A stretch of 64,000 nucleotides of DNA from Ephemeroptericola cinctiostellae (GTDB lineage: Bacteria; Pseudomonadota; Gammaproteobacteria; Burkholderiales; Burkholderiaceae), in the NCBI RefSeq assembly GCF_003339525.1, contig NZ_CP031124.1, forward strand, positions 620,001 through 684,000. Reading direction: 5' to 3'. Both the position numbers and the translations under genes were made by a program. Of the stretch, positions 1-8,993 are shown piece after piece. The stretch's first letter is position 1. Every line of letters begins with the position of its first letter. The notes below the pieces were generated by a model. The model was given only the letters and a program-made list of their open reading frames with translations. It ran no database searches and had not been told where the DNA came from.

Positions 1-1248
1 GACGGGATTGAGCAAAGTCACGATGCCCAGACTGGCGAGGACATTTTCACGTGTGCGTTCTGCGTTGGCGGTGATGCCGATCACGCATTTTTCACGTAAG
101 GCAATCATGGCATTCTCCATCGATTTGATCGAGCTGAACAAGGCGAAGCCAAGTACGGGCTCCATGACGTTCAGTTGCAATTGACCTGCTGAGGCGGCGA
201 GGGTGATGGTCACGTCGTTGCCGATGACAAAGAAGGCCGCTTGATTAACCACTTCAGGAATGACGGGGTTGACTTTGCCTGGCATGATGGATGAGCCGGG
301 TTGCAGCTGTGGCAGGTTGATTTCGTTGAAGCCGCAGCGTGGGCCTGAGGCGAGCAGGCGCAAGTCATTGCAGATTTTTGATAATTTAACTGCGGTGCGT
401 TTAATCGTGCCAGACAGTTGCACGTAGGCACCTGTGTCTGAGGTGGCTTCGACGAGGTCAGGGGCAAGGCGCAGTTCGATGTCGGTCAGTTCGGACAAAT
501 ACTTCACGACCAGTTCTGGGTAGCCTGCGGGTGCATTGACCGATGTGCCAATCGCGGTTGCGCCCATATTGACTTCGGTGAGCAGGCGTACGGATGCGTC
601 GATGCGGTCGATTTCTTCTTGTAAATTGGTGGCGAAGCCGTGGAATTCGTCACCCATGCTCATGGGCACTGCGTCTTGTAAATGGGTACGCCCCATTTTA
701 AGCACTTGTGCAAACTCAGTGCCTTTGTTGCTGAATGACTCGACCAGTTTGAGCATGGTGGTGCGGTAGCTGCGCATGCGGTTGATTAACGCGACGCGGA
801 AAGCCGTCGGGTATGCATCATTGGTCGACTGTGAGCAGTTGACGTGATCGTTCGGGCTGATGATGGTGTAGCTGCCTTTGGGGTGGCCGAGGATTTCCAG
901 TGCGACGTTGGCGAGGACTTCGTTGGCGTTCATGTTGGTGGATGTGCCTGCACCACCTTGAATCATGTCGGTGGGGAATTGATCCAAATATTGCCCCGCG
1001 ATTAAACGGTCGCAGGCTTGTAAAATCGCATCGGTGATTTCGGCGGGCAAGACCCCTAAATCACGATTCGCCAATGCCGCGGCTTTTTTGACATAACCAA
1101 AGGCTTGAATCAAATAGGGCTCGTTTGAAATTGGAATGCCCGTGATGTGAAAATTTTCAATGCCACGCAAGGTTTGCACGCCGTAATACATGGCGTCGGT
1201 CAGTTCGCGTTGGCCGAGAAAGTCAGTTTCGATGCGGGTTGTGCTCAT
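1..1248 (-). CDS. aspA: aspartate ammonia-lyase, C-terminus cut by window edge
   Basis: Cytoplasmic enzyme of the fumarase/aspartase superfamily that converts L-aspartate to fumarate and ammonia. About 416 codons are visible, reading leftwards off the window; the family is usually about 470 residues, so only the C-terminal tail is missing. Seen in order: SQSTNDAYPT near residue 140, KMGRTHLQDAVPMSMG near 190, TNMNANEVLANVALE near 100-115, and the superfamily signature GSSIMPGKVNPV near 316, whose flexible loop carries the catalytic serine. SQSTNDAYPT and the DAVPMSMGDEF segment fit aspartase better than fumarase C. The ATG at 1248 has GGAG 8 nt upstream. The gene follows the metallo-hydrolase gene on the same strand after a 92-bp gap holding a perfect hairpin, so co-transcription is uncertain. 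Confidence 0.9.
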   Translation of the reverse strand, partial: MSTTRIETDFLGQRELTDAMYYGVQTLRGIENFHITGIPISNEPYLIQAFGYVKKAAALANRDLGVLPAEITDAILQACDRLIAGQYLDQFPTDMIQGGAGTSTNMNANEVLANVALEILGHPKGSYTIISPNDHVNCSQSTNDAYPTAFRVALINRMRSYRTTMLKLVESFSNKGTEFAQVLKMGRTHLQDAVPMSMGDEFHGFATNLQEEIDRIDASVRLLTEVNMGATAIGTSVNAPAGYPELVVKYLSELTDIELRLAPDLVEATSDTGAYVQLSGTIKRTAVKLSKICNDLRLLASGPRCGFNEINLPQLQPGSSIMPGKVNPVIPEVVNQAAFFVIGNDVTITLAASAGQLQLNVMEPVLGFALFSSIKSMENAMIALREKCVIGITANAERTRENVLASLGIVTLLNPV

Positions 1249-1280
1249 CTTTTATCTCCGTGTGTGGTTTGTATTTTAGT

Positions 1281-1305
1281 ATGGTGTGGGTCTGGCCCAC
1301 ACCAT
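1281..1305. repeat. perfect 10-bp inverted repeat between hydrolase gene and aspA
   Basis: ATGGTGTGGG and its exact complement flank a 5-nt loop. Neither side has a long U-run, so it may be a weak terminator or an mRNA-stabilising hairpin between the two leftward genes. Confidence 0.5.
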
Positions 1306-1340
1306 TGATTTTACGTGAGCGCGTGCAGTGGGTAAAGGGT

Positions 1341-2336
1341 TTATTTCACCGTGGATTGGTATTTCACCGCATTCCAATCATAACCCGTGCCCATCGTGCG
1401 CACATAGCCCAACCCTGGGAATGGAATGTGTGCACCACCAATCAGCCAGTTGTTTTTCGCGGCTTGGGCTAAAATGTGTTCGCGGGTGGCAATCGCTTGT
1501 TTTTGGTCAAAATCGTATTCAAACGCAATTTTTGGATTGTTCAATTGCATCTGATTGCTGTGCACCAAGTCGCCCCAAAACACTGCGGTTTGACCTTCTG
1601 AGTCAAATTGATACACCGTGTGGCCTGGGGTGTGCCCATACGCCGCAATCGACTTCACTCCTGGAAATAAGGTTGCACCCGCTTTGAATGTTTTCAAACG
1701 TTGACTGGCTTTATACGGCGCAACGGCTTTTTGCTCCATCAAAAATATGCCTTGCATTTCTTTCGGTGCTTTTGCGGTTTGCTCGGCACTCAACCAATAC
1801 GCCGCTTCTTTTTCATCGACATACACCGTCGCATTGTTGTACAGCGCATTGCCTTGTGCGTCGCTGATGCCGCAGCCGTGGTCGGGGTGGAAATGCGTGA
1901 TGAGAATCGCATCCACATCGCTCGGTGCATAGCCCGCTTGACGCAGATTGTCTTTCAACTCGCCCATGGCGGGAAAACATTGAGAGCCGCCCGCATCCAC
2001 CATAATCAACTGTGTGCCCGTGTCAATCAGATAAGCGTTGACCGAATCCTCAATGCCGCGTGGCGTGTAATCGTGCGTATTTTTCCAGTTGTTTTCAACG
2101 TCCTCTGGGCGAATGCCCTTAAAGAAAGAGGCAGGTAAAGTTGCCACACCATCATACAGTGCGGTGATGTTCATTTCCCCCAATTTAAAGCGGAAAAATC
2201 CTGGTGCTTGGGCTTTGTGTGCGGATGTTGTTGCAACCGTATCTTGCGCCCAAGCACCCACAGGGCCTGTGAGTGCCACTGCACCGATGATGGACAAGGG
2301 GATTTTTTTGAGTAAATTGCGGATCGAGTGATTCAT
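1341..2336 (-). CDS. periplasmic MBL-fold metallo-hydrolase
   Basis: A 331-residue protein of the metallo-beta-lactamase superfamily. Residues 1-30 form a signal peptide (basic start, hydrophobic stretch, AWA cleavage site), so it should act in the periplasm. The zinc-binding motif HFHPDH lies at 148-153, preceded by the usual DAGG turn (114-117); further histidines occur in GHTPGHT and near the C-terminal GGAHIPFPG. The family includes lactonases, hydrolases and glyoxalase II-like enzymes; this architecture (signal peptide plus about 300 residues) is common for uncharacterised proteobacterial MBL hydrolases, and no substrate can be named. It is divergent from the XRE-cupin regulator at 2449, which may control it (inference from position). 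Confidence 0.85.
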   Translation of the reverse strand: MNHSIRNLLKKIPLSIIGAVALTGPVGAWAQDTVATTSAHKAQAPGFFRFKLGEMNITALYDGVATLPASFFKGIRPEDVENNWKNTHDYTPRGIEDSVNAYLIDTGTQLIMVDAGGSQCFPAMGELKDNLRQAGYAPSDVDAILITHFHPDHGCGISDAQGNALYNNATVYVDEKEAAYWLSAEQTAKAPKEMQGIFLMEQKAVAPYKASQRLKTFKAGATLFPGVKSIAAYGHTPGHTVYQFDSEGQTAVFWGDLVHSNQMQLNNPKIAFEYDFDQKQAIATREHILAQAAKNNWLIGGAHIPFPGLGYVRTMGTGYDWNAVKYQSTVK

Positions 2337-2411
2337 TTGATTTTCCTAATCTAAAAATATGACGGCATGTCATGCGGCGATTGTAGGCGCATCGCTCGAT
2401 AAAATATACAC

Positions 2412-2417
2412 TATAAT
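2412..2417 (+). promoter_or_regulatory. -10 box of the XRE-cupin regulator gene
   Basis: A perfect TATAAT lies 32 nt before the regulator's ATG, with an AGAGG ribosome-binding site between them. No good -35 hexamer is visible, as expected if activation is needed. An imperfect palindrome (ATGAC, 5 nt, GTCAT) sits at about 2359-2373 in the divergent spacer and could be an operator. Confidence 0.45.
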
Positions 2418-2448
2418 GTCATAAATCCACTAAAGAGGAAAAAATCAA

Positions 2449-3006
2449 ATGTCTAACTTTGATTACATCGGTCACTTCATCCGCGCCTATCGTCGTTCCA
2501 ACAACATGAGTTTAGAAACCTTGGCGGCGCAATCGGGCGTGAGCAAATCCATGATTGCCAGCATGGAAAGCGGCCAAAAAGTGCCGACCATTGCTGTTTT
2601 GGCCAAACTGGCACACGCCATGTCGATGGAGTTGGCCGATTTGGTCAGCCCACCGAATGCATCGCACAAAGTGCAAATTTTTGAGCCAACTGTTGCGAAT
2701 AAATTCAGCAAGAATAACTCACTTGTGACCTTTCATCGTGTCATGCCCAATATTGCAGGTTTTGCAACCGAGTTTTATCGGTTTTATTTTGAGTCCTTTG
2801 GCAAGACAGATTTTTTAAGCAACCATGCGGGTGTGTTCAAACATTTATGGCTTGAAAAAGGTCAAATAAAAATACATTTGGGCTACGAGGATGTGGTTTT
2901 AAAGGCAGGTCAAATGGTGCGTTTCGCCGCCAGCAGCCCACACCGCTATGAATGCAGCAGTGGCGAGTTGGCGAGTGGTGTGTTTTATGTTGAGAAGGAA
3001 TATTGA
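2449..3006 (+). CDS. XRE-family transcriptional regulator with C-terminal cupin domain
   Basis: A 185-residue DNA-binding protein. Residues about 8-65 form a lambda-repressor-like helix-turn-helix (SLETLAAQSGVSKSMIASMESGQ is typical). Residues about 110-182 look like a small cupin barrel, with WLEKGQIKIHLG and the C-terminal AASSPHRYECSSG. HTH plus cupin regulators usually sense a small ligand and repress neighbouring metabolic or detoxification genes. It is divergent from the MBL hydrolase gene, the most likely target. The ribosome-binding site AGAGGA precedes the ATG. It converges with the AraC-family gene, whose stop is 25 bp away. Confidence 0.85.
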   Translation: MSNFDYIGHFIRAYRRSNNMSLETLAAQSGVSKSMIASMESGQKVPTIAVLAKLAHAMSMELADLVSPPNASHKVQIFEPTVANKFSKNNSLVTFHRVMPNIAGFATEFYRFYFESFGKTDFLSNHAGVFKHLWLEKGQIKIHLGYEDVVLKAGQMVRFAASSPHRYECSSGELASGVFYVEKEY

Positions 3007-3030
3007 GGCTGGTTGTGTCGCGCCCCGACC

Positions 3031-3897
3031 CTATGGGCGGGTTGAGTTGTGCTGGATGCGAAACTGTTTCGGTGTGGATTGTGTGTGTTTTTTGAACAAT
3101 TTAACAAAATTACTGACCTCATCAAAAGACAGCACATCGCCAATCGACTGAATCGGCAGCGTGGTGTGCACCAATAAGCGCTTGGCTTCTAAAACAAGGC
3201 GGTCGGTAATCAGTGATTTTGCCGAAGCATTGACCATTTGTAAGCACAGGCGATTGAGGGTTTTGTGCGACAAGCCCATTTGGTCGGCATAAAAACCGAT
3301 TTGATGCTCTGTCTCAAAATGACTTTCGAGCAACAGTCGAAAACGTTTGAAGCGAGCGGCTCTGATTTCATCTGCATCCACTTTAAAAGCAAACAACTCA
3401 TCCGCTAAACGCAAGCGCACAAGCAAGGCATTCAACTGATGGCGCAGCAACGTATTGACTTCGGTTCTGTGGCCATTCAAATGCGTATCGTCGCTCATGG
3501 TGCGCAAATGATTGATGCAGGCGTTGAGCAATGGCGCGTTCAATGAAAATGACGTGGGCAGTTGATACAGAATTTCTTCTTCTTTGCTGTGGCTCAACAG
3601 CAGATTGGGGCTGAACAACAGCACCCAGCCATCCCAATCCAATGAGTTGGAGAATTGATGAATTTGATTGGGTTTAATCAAAAGACAATCATGGGCATGA
3701 CAGTGATGGGTGGCACTGTCCACGGCATGAATCAGGTCGCCTTTTGTCACCACAAACATCATGTAAAACAAAGCCCGTTGGGTGTGCGCAACGGTGTCGT
3801 TGAGTCGATGCTTGAACACCGCCATTGGCAAGACTTCAATGTCCAATAGATACGATGCGGGCGGGTCAAATGAGATGGGAATGACGGCGTTGCTCAT
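3031..3897 (-). CDS. AraC-family transcriptional regulator
   Basis: A 288-residue regulator. The N-terminal half looks like a cupin-type ligand domain (HHCHAHDCLLIKPNQIHQF is typical of AraC sensors). The C-terminal 100 residues carry the two helix-turn-helix units, including IGFYADQMGLSHKTLNRLC and the conserved IGDVLSFDEVSNFVKLFKKHTQSTPKQFR. The start was placed at the ATG at 3897, 28 codons inside the longest frame, because AAGGAC lies 8 nt upstream and the extra N-terminal residues are Cys-rich and unlike the family. It is divergent from the MoaF-like gene at 4028, a plausible target; the effector is unknown. Confidence 0.85.
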   Translation of the reverse strand: MSNAVIPISFDPPASYLLDIEVLPMAVFKHRLNDTVAHTQRALFYMMFVVTKGDLIHAVDSATHHCHAHDCLLIKPNQIHQFSNSLDWDGWVLLFSPNLLLSHSKEEEILYQLPTSFSLNAPLLNACINHLRTMSDDTHLNGHRTEVNTLLRHQLNALLVRLRLADELFAFKVDADEIRAARFKRFRLLLESHFETEHQIGFYADQMGLSHKTLNRLCLQMVNASAKSLITDRLVLEAKRLLVHTTLPIQSIGDVLSFDEVSNFVKLFKKHTQSTPKQFRIQHNSTRP

Positions 3898-4027
3898 GGG
3901 GCATGTCCTTTTTTTACCATTTTTACACAGTTTTTGACCTGTGCAAACATTTGTTGTGCAGGCACAATACACACACTTCAAGGTGAGGTTAGGCTGAAGT
4001 CATCGTCAATCTTTAAAAGGACATATC

Positions 4028-4342
4028 ATGCAAAAAATTCAAGTGGTGGGTCGAAAATTCAAAGCGGATTTTGGGGGTGAGTTTGTTTTTCAACTCGATT
4101 TTCACAGCGACACACAAATGACCTATGCGCCCATTTTGGCCAATGGTTTTGGCGAAGCAGAAACCGTCAAAACCACAATGGTCGAAATCCGACCCAATGT
4201 CTATATGGTGTATTGGAAAGAAAAATCCAACACCACCGTCGTGCATGTCGAGGACTTTGAAAATGGTGTGGTGCACACCAATATCACGGTCAATCAAGAC
4301 GTTTTTTTAAATCTTAGCGGCACTTTAACGGCAATTGAGTGA
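4028..4342 (+). CDS. small MoaF-like protein (lipocalin-type fold)
   Basis: A 104-residue protein with strong AAGGAC ribosome-binding site and ATG. The sequence (GRKFKADFGGEFVFQLDF near the start, VYMVYWKEKSNTTVVHVEDFENG in the middle, a final FLNLSGTLTAIE) matches the MoaF/MoaF-related domain, a small beta-barrel found as a stand-alone protein in many proteobacteria. MoaF was named from a monoamine-metabolism locus; no enzymatic role is established and a ligand-binding role is inferred. It is cytoplasmic, as no signal peptide is seen. The divergent AraC regulator and the NTF2-like gene downstream suggest a small inducible ligand-handling group. Confidence 0.65.
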   Translation: MQKIQVVGRKFKADFGGEFVFQLDFHSDTQMTYAPILANGFGEAETVKTTMVEIRPNVYMVYWKEKSNTTVVHVEDFENGVVHTNITVNQDVFLNLSGTLTAIE

Positions 4343-4377
4343 ATATAAACCTCTGCGCAGTCCTTTTCGAGCAGACA

Positions 4378-4404
4378 GGATCCAGTGGGGTGCGCAGCGC
4401 ACCG
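4378..4404. repeat. fragment of the dispersed inverted-repeat family
   Basis: The stretch starting with the 12-mer ATCCAGTGGGGT and containing GCGCAGCGCAC matches, in reverse orientation, the right-hand internal part of the full element at 38563-38677 (GTGCGCTTTGCGCCCCACTGG on the other strand). Only this portion is present, without terminal repeats, so it reads as a decayed copy. Confidence 0.5.
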
Positions 4405-4446
4405 TCCGCTTTTGATGTTGTTGAAGTCGTCAACACAAAAGAATTT

Positions 4447-4552
4447 ATGAAAACAGCCGCGCAACTCGTCACGGTGTTCATATGGGCACACCGTTGCCAT
4501 CAATGTCAGCGCCCAAGCCCCACAACACCATCAACCACGCAAGGAAATCAAA
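4447..4552 (+). other. possible frameshifted leader or signal-peptide segment upstream of the NTF2-like gene
   Basis: An ATG at 4447 opens a Lys-containing, hydrophobic start (MKTAAQLVTVFIW). From about 4485 a signal-peptide-like tail (TVAINVSAQAPQ) continues in the frame of the gene at 4553. A single-base indel would join them into a secreted precursor. The gene nonetheless has its own good ribosome-binding site, so this may be chance. Nothing else is recognised between 4405 and 4552. Confidence 0.3.
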
Positions 4553-5332
4553 ATGGAAAACGCCTCAACCAAACAAGTCGCCATCAACGCAGTCAACGCG
4601 TTTTTTAAAGACTACGATGTCGAAGGCATCAAAGCATATTTTGCCCAAGACTACATTCAACACAATCCGCACGTCCCAACTGGGATTGAGCCTGTGATTG
4701 GCTTCGCGCCATTGCTCAAACAAGCGGGCACGACCACGCAAAACCACCGCCTCTTTGTCGATGGCGACCTTGTGGTCATGCACAACACCTACAACAACGC
4801 CGAAGCATTTGGCGCGAAACAAGTCGTGACGTTTGACATTTTCCGCATAGCCAACGGCAAAGTCGCCGAGCATTGGGACGCGATTAACCCATGGGCCGAC
4901 AAAACCGCCAGCGGTCGCACACAAGTGGACGGCCCGACGCAAGTGGTTGACTTGGACAAAACGCAAGCCAATAAAACCTTGGTGAAAAATTTCGTCGATG
5001 ATGTTTTATTTGGCAAAGCCCCACAAAAAATCACCGATTACATCAGCACAACTGAGTATCACCAGCACAATGTCGGTATCAAAGACGGCTTGGGTGGTTT
5101 GAATGAAGCCATCGGTCAGTTGATTGCCGCCAACAACATGTTTAAATACAACAAAGTCCACAAAGTATTGGGCGAAGGTAATTTTGTATTGACCGTCAGC
5201 GAAGGCGAATGGAGCGGCAAACCTCAAGCGTTCTACGATTTGTTCCGCGTTGAGAGCGGTAAAATCGTCGAGCATTGGGACGTGGTGCAAGAAATTCCAG
5301 CGCAAATGGCGCACAGCAATGGCATGTTTTAA
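4553..5332 (+). CDS. tandem NTF2-like (SnoaL-type) protein
   Basis: A 259-residue protein made of two consecutive NTF2-like domains (residues about 5-125 and 140-259). Both halves end in the same pattern, FDIFRIANGKVAEHWD and YDLFRVESGKIVEHWD, and each carries a histidine-rich first helix region (YIQHNPH; YHQHN), so the gene arose by internal duplication. SnoaL-like proteins bind small hydrophobic ligands and some are polyketide cyclases, but most copies like this have unknown function. ATG with AAGGA 7 nt upstream. An upstream open stretch could once have encoded a signal peptide. A bidirectional terminator follows 18 bp after the stop. Confidence 0.8.
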   Translation: MENASTKQVAINAVNAFFKDYDVEGIKAYFAQDYIQHNPHVPTGIEPVIGFAPLLKQAGTTTQNHRLFVDGDLVVMHNTYNNAEAFGAKQVVTFDIFRIANGKVAEHWDAINPWADKTASGRTQVDGPTQVVDLDKTQANKTLVKNFVDDVLFGKAPQKITDYISTTEYHQHNVGIKDGLGGLNEAIGQLIAANNMFKYNKVHKVLGEGNFVLTVSEGEWSGKPQAFYDLFRVESGKIVEHWDVVQEIPAQMAHSNGMF

Positions 5333-5350
5333 AATGCAACACCGTTTAAC

Positions 5351-5385
5351 ATGTAAAAAACGCCCATTTTGGGCGTTTTTTACAT
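5351..5385. terminator. bidirectional intrinsic terminator
   Basis: A perfect 15-bp stem (ATGTAAAAAACGCCC and its complement) with the loop ATTTT. Its A- and T-runs let it stop transcription of both the NTF2-like gene (+) and ltrA (-). Confidence 0.85.
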
Positions 5386-5421
5386 GGAAACCCGTAATCC
5401 ACGTCGTTTTGATTGGCGACA

Positions 5422-5453
5422 AACCCCGCTATTCGCTGCGCTCATGGCGGGTT
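5422..5453. repeat. REP-like imperfect palindrome overlapping the ltrA stop codon
   Basis: AACCCCGC and GCGGGTT arms enclose TATTCGCTGCGCTCATG. The ltrA stop lies within the left arm at 5429-5431, so this palindrome encodes the last residues of LtrA (VTRHERSE). Confidence 0.35.
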
Positions 5454-6577
5454 ACGAGTTGCTCAACCACCACAAAAATCACCAGAGTTGAACAAACCAA
5501 AATCAACGAAAGGTATGCGGGCGTTGCCAATGTCAGCAGCCCGACCGCCAACATCGCAGCAATCCCCAGCGCGTGCCGTTTGGAATCAAGCGACAACACG
5601 CTGTGCGAATACCATGCTTGCGTCAACAAAAACACAATCGAGCCGCCGACCAATAACGTGCTCAAAGCCACAGACGGCGCGGCGTGTGGATGGGCAATCA
5701 CGATTTCATTCGCCACCGCTATCGCGACCAGCCCTGCCACTAAAAACATCGTGGTCAATACGGTTTTGCGGCTGACCAACAGCGGATTGTCGGTTTGTTT
5801 TTGATGCTGGTCGCTCAATTCGTGCGCCCGCCCCAAAAACATCAACGCCCACAGCGCAATGCTGCCGACCAAGGCAAACGCGCCCGTCAGCGCAGTCATC
5901 AGCGTCATCGACGACGCGGCAATCGCCGTGCCCGTCGTGAGCACAGTTTCGCCCAGCGCGATGATTAAAAACAAACGACACCGCTCCAACATGCGGCTGG
6001 CATCAAATGGTTTGCCCACTGATTGCAATCGCCGCGTCGGAAAAGGATGCGCCAACCATGTACCGACAAGGTCAATCATAATCGCCGCCGCCCACCACCA
6101 CAAGCGGCTGTCGGCATCGACCATCGCGCCGAGCACCCACAACGGCGCAGTGGCTGCAAACCAATACAGCACGCGCGTAAAATGTTCGGCATAAAACGCC
6201 TCTTGCGCCGACACAATACTCCACACCGTGCGCCCCAAGTGAATGCCCAACAAGCACACGACAAACACCCAGCCCGACTCAGCAAACGCCCATGTGATGG
6301 ACGCATTCAAAAACAAGCCCAACAGCATTACCGCCAACATCATCCCGCGCGTCGACGCTTGTTCGGCGCAGGTCATGGTCGCCGCCCAACTGGTGTACGA
6401 CCAAACCGTCAAAATCGCCAACAGCATCACCAGCGTTTCCGCCGCGCTGTGCCACGACAAATGCGCCAACAAATGATGCGAAAGTTGCGAGATGCCAAAC
6501 ACAAAAACGAGGTCAAAAAACAATTCTAACGGCGTGATTTCGTATTCTTGGCTGTCAAGTTCAGACGATTGGCTCAT
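5429..6577 (-). CDS. ltrA: low temperature requirement protein A family membrane protein
   Basis: A 382-residue polytopic inner-membrane protein of the LtrA family. It opens with the family hallmark ELFFDLVFVFGISQLSHHL (residues 18-36) and then shows about ten hydrophobic segments. The FALVGSIALWALMFLGRAHE and LGETVLTTG segments are also typical. The family is named after a Listeria locus needed for growth in the cold; its biochemical role is unknown. ATG has AGGAG 8 nt upstream, and a TATAAT at about 6612-6617 on the same strand is the likely -10 box. The C-terminus is encoded by a REP-like palindrome. It stands alone in its transcription unit. Confidence 0.85.
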   Translation of the reverse strand: MSQSSELDSQEYEITPLELFFDLVFVFGISQLSHHLLAHLSWHSAAETLVMLLAILTVWSYTSWAATMTCAEQASTRGMMLAVMLLGLFLNASITWAFAESGWVFVVCLLGIHLGRTVWSIVSAQEAFYAEHFTRVLYWFAATAPLWVLGAMVDADSRLWWWAAAIMIDLVGTWLAHPFPTRRLQSVGKPFDASRMLERCRLFLIIALGETVLTTGTAIAASSMTLMTALTGAFALVGSIALWALMFLGRAHELSDQHQKQTDNPLLVSRKTVLTTMFLVAGLVAIAVANEIVIAHPHAAPSVALSTLLVGGSIVFLLTQAWYSHSVLSLDSKRHALGIAAMLAVGLLTLATPAYLSLILVCSTLVIFVVVEQLVTRHERSE

Positions 6578-6593
6578 GCGTACTCCTGTTTCA

Positions 6594-6701
6594 AAAGTTC
6601 AAAATAATGGACGCATTATACCGAATCGTTTTTGGCTCATATAAATCGGTCGCCATACGGGCGATTTGCCCGCCCGCGCCGAGAATCAAAACGTTCAACA
6701 T
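6594..6701 (-). pseudogene. relic of an NAD(P)-binding (SDR/NmrA-like) gene
   Basis: From the ATG at 6701 (AGAGG upstream) a 35-codon frame reads MLNVLILGAGGQIAR followed by unrelated residues and a stop. This is the Rossmann-fold start (VLILGAGGQIAR) of atypical short-chain dehydrogenases. Homology appears to end after about 20 residues; the rest of the frame runs into the ltrA promoter. A full-length gene would be about 210 codons, so this is a 5' remnant left by deletion. Confidence 0.6.
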
Positions 6702-6752
6702 ATGGAAACCTCTAAAAATCGCTTTCAAAAAAAGTAATGCCGCTTCAATCAG

Positions 6753-6870
6753 CCACTCCGTCATTCCCGCGTGCTGTTAGCGGGAATCCAGTCAAACGCG
6801 AAGCGTTTGTTTACCTTTACTCATCAAGGGGTTCAGGTGTGCTTTGCGCCGCGCGGGAATGACGGAGTGG
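6753..6870. repeat. dispersed inverted-repeat element, copy A
   Basis: A 118-bp element bounded by perfect 19-bp terminal inverted repeats (CCACTCCGTCATTCCCGCG and its complement). The left end continues into an ATTCCC...GGGAAT palindrome followed by TCCAGTC, an internal AAACGCGAAGCGTTT hairpin and TGCTTTGCGCC. The same layout recurs at 38563-38677. It encodes nothing and lies between ltrA and the aldo/keto reductase gene. Confidence 0.8.
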
Positions 6871-6922
6871 ATTATTGAGGCGCGTGGGTTCTGTTGAAAT
6901 CAATGAATAGAAGTCACCATAT

Positions 6923-7969
<1,047 letters not shown>

Positions 7970-8030
7970 TTAGATGGTAAAATCCGCATAAACTTGTGAG
8001 TTTAACTCATCAATCAACAGGGATTTAACC

Positions 8031-8930
8031 ATGTCACGCGAAAATTTCAACGACCTCGCCGCGTTTGCAACCGTTGCCCGCCACGGCAGTTTTACCCGCG
8101 CTGCTGCGCAAATCGGCGTGTCGCCATCGGCCTTGAGCCATACAATGCGCGCCCTTGAGGGCAGATTGGGCGTGCGTTTGCTCGCGCGTAGCACGCGCAG
8201 CGTCTCGTTGACCGAAGCAGGCGAGCGTTTGTTTTTGACCATCGCACCGCGCTTTGAAGAAATTGAAACCGAGTTGATGGGTTTGCGCGAATCGCAAGGC
8301 AAACCTGCGGGCACGGTGCGCATCAATGCATCGGAGCATGTCGCGCATGCAATTATTTGGCCGAAATTGGCCAAACTGCTGCCCGATTACCCAGACATCA
8401 AAATCGAGATGACGATTGAGCACAAATTAGTCGACATTGTCGCCGAGCGTTACGACATCGGCGTGCGCTTGGGTGACCAAGTGCCCAAAGACATGATTGC
8501 GGTCAAAATCTCAGCAGGCTTGCGCATGATAGTCGTCGGCTCGCCGAGTTATTTTGCCAACCATCCACCACCACAAAACCCAAGCAACTTAAGCCAACAC
8601 ACCTGCATCAACCTGCGCCTGCCCACTTACGGTGGTTTGTACGCATGGGAATTTGAAAAAAACGGCCGCAAAACTCAAATTCATGTCCAAGGTCAATTGA
8701 TATTCAACGCCATGCCCACCATTCTCAACGCCGCCCTGTCTGGCTTTGGCTTGGCATACGTGGCACAAGAAATGGCGCAACCCTACCTTGAGCAAGGGCT
8801 TTTAATCAGCGCGTTAGACGATTGGTGTCCGACTTTTGCGGGCTATCATTTGTACTATCCGAGCCGCCGCCAATCATCGCCTGCGTTTAATTTGGTGATT
8901 GAGGCGTTGCGTTTGGGTGAGGCGAATTGA
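8031..8930 (+). CDS. LysR-family transcriptional regulator
   Basis: A 299-residue LysR-type regulator. The winged helix-turn-helix occupies residues 1-65 (FNDLAAFATVARHGSFTRAA, then VSPSALSHTMRALEGRLGVRLLARSTRSVSLTEAG). The rest is the substrate-binding-like effector domain, with RINASEHVAHAIIWPKLAKLLPDYP and LSGFGLAYVAQEM typical of the AaeR/DsdC-like branch. It is divergent from the aldo/keto reductase gene (112-bp spacer) and 63 bp ahead of the alkene reductase gene, so both reductases are plausible targets. A candidate -10 (TAAAAT) lies near 7977. The inducer is unknown. Confidence 0.9.
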   Translation: MSRENFNDLAAFATVARHGSFTRAAAQIGVSPSALSHTMRALEGRLGVRLLARSTRSVSLTEAGERLFLTIAPRFEEIETELMGLRESQGKPAGTVRINASEHVAHAIIWPKLAKLLPDYPDIKIEMTIEHKLVDIVAERYDIGVRLGDQVPKDMIAVKISAGLRMIVVGSPSYFANHPPPQNPSNLSQHTCINLRLPTYGGLYAWEFEKNGRKTQIHVQGQLIFNAMPTILNAALSGFGLAYVAQEMAQPYLEQGLLISALDDWCPTFAGYHLYYPSRRQSSPAFNLVIEALRLGEAN

Positions 8931-8993
8931 TGCGCTGTCTGCGCCAAAAATTAATCCGTGCTATCGTAACACTTCAATAAAAAAAGGAATCCC

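Noticed and set aside
1701..2331. Rightward frames opposite the MBL hydrolase gene
   Set aside because: Shadow frames of a gene with a clear signal peptide and zinc motif on the other strand.
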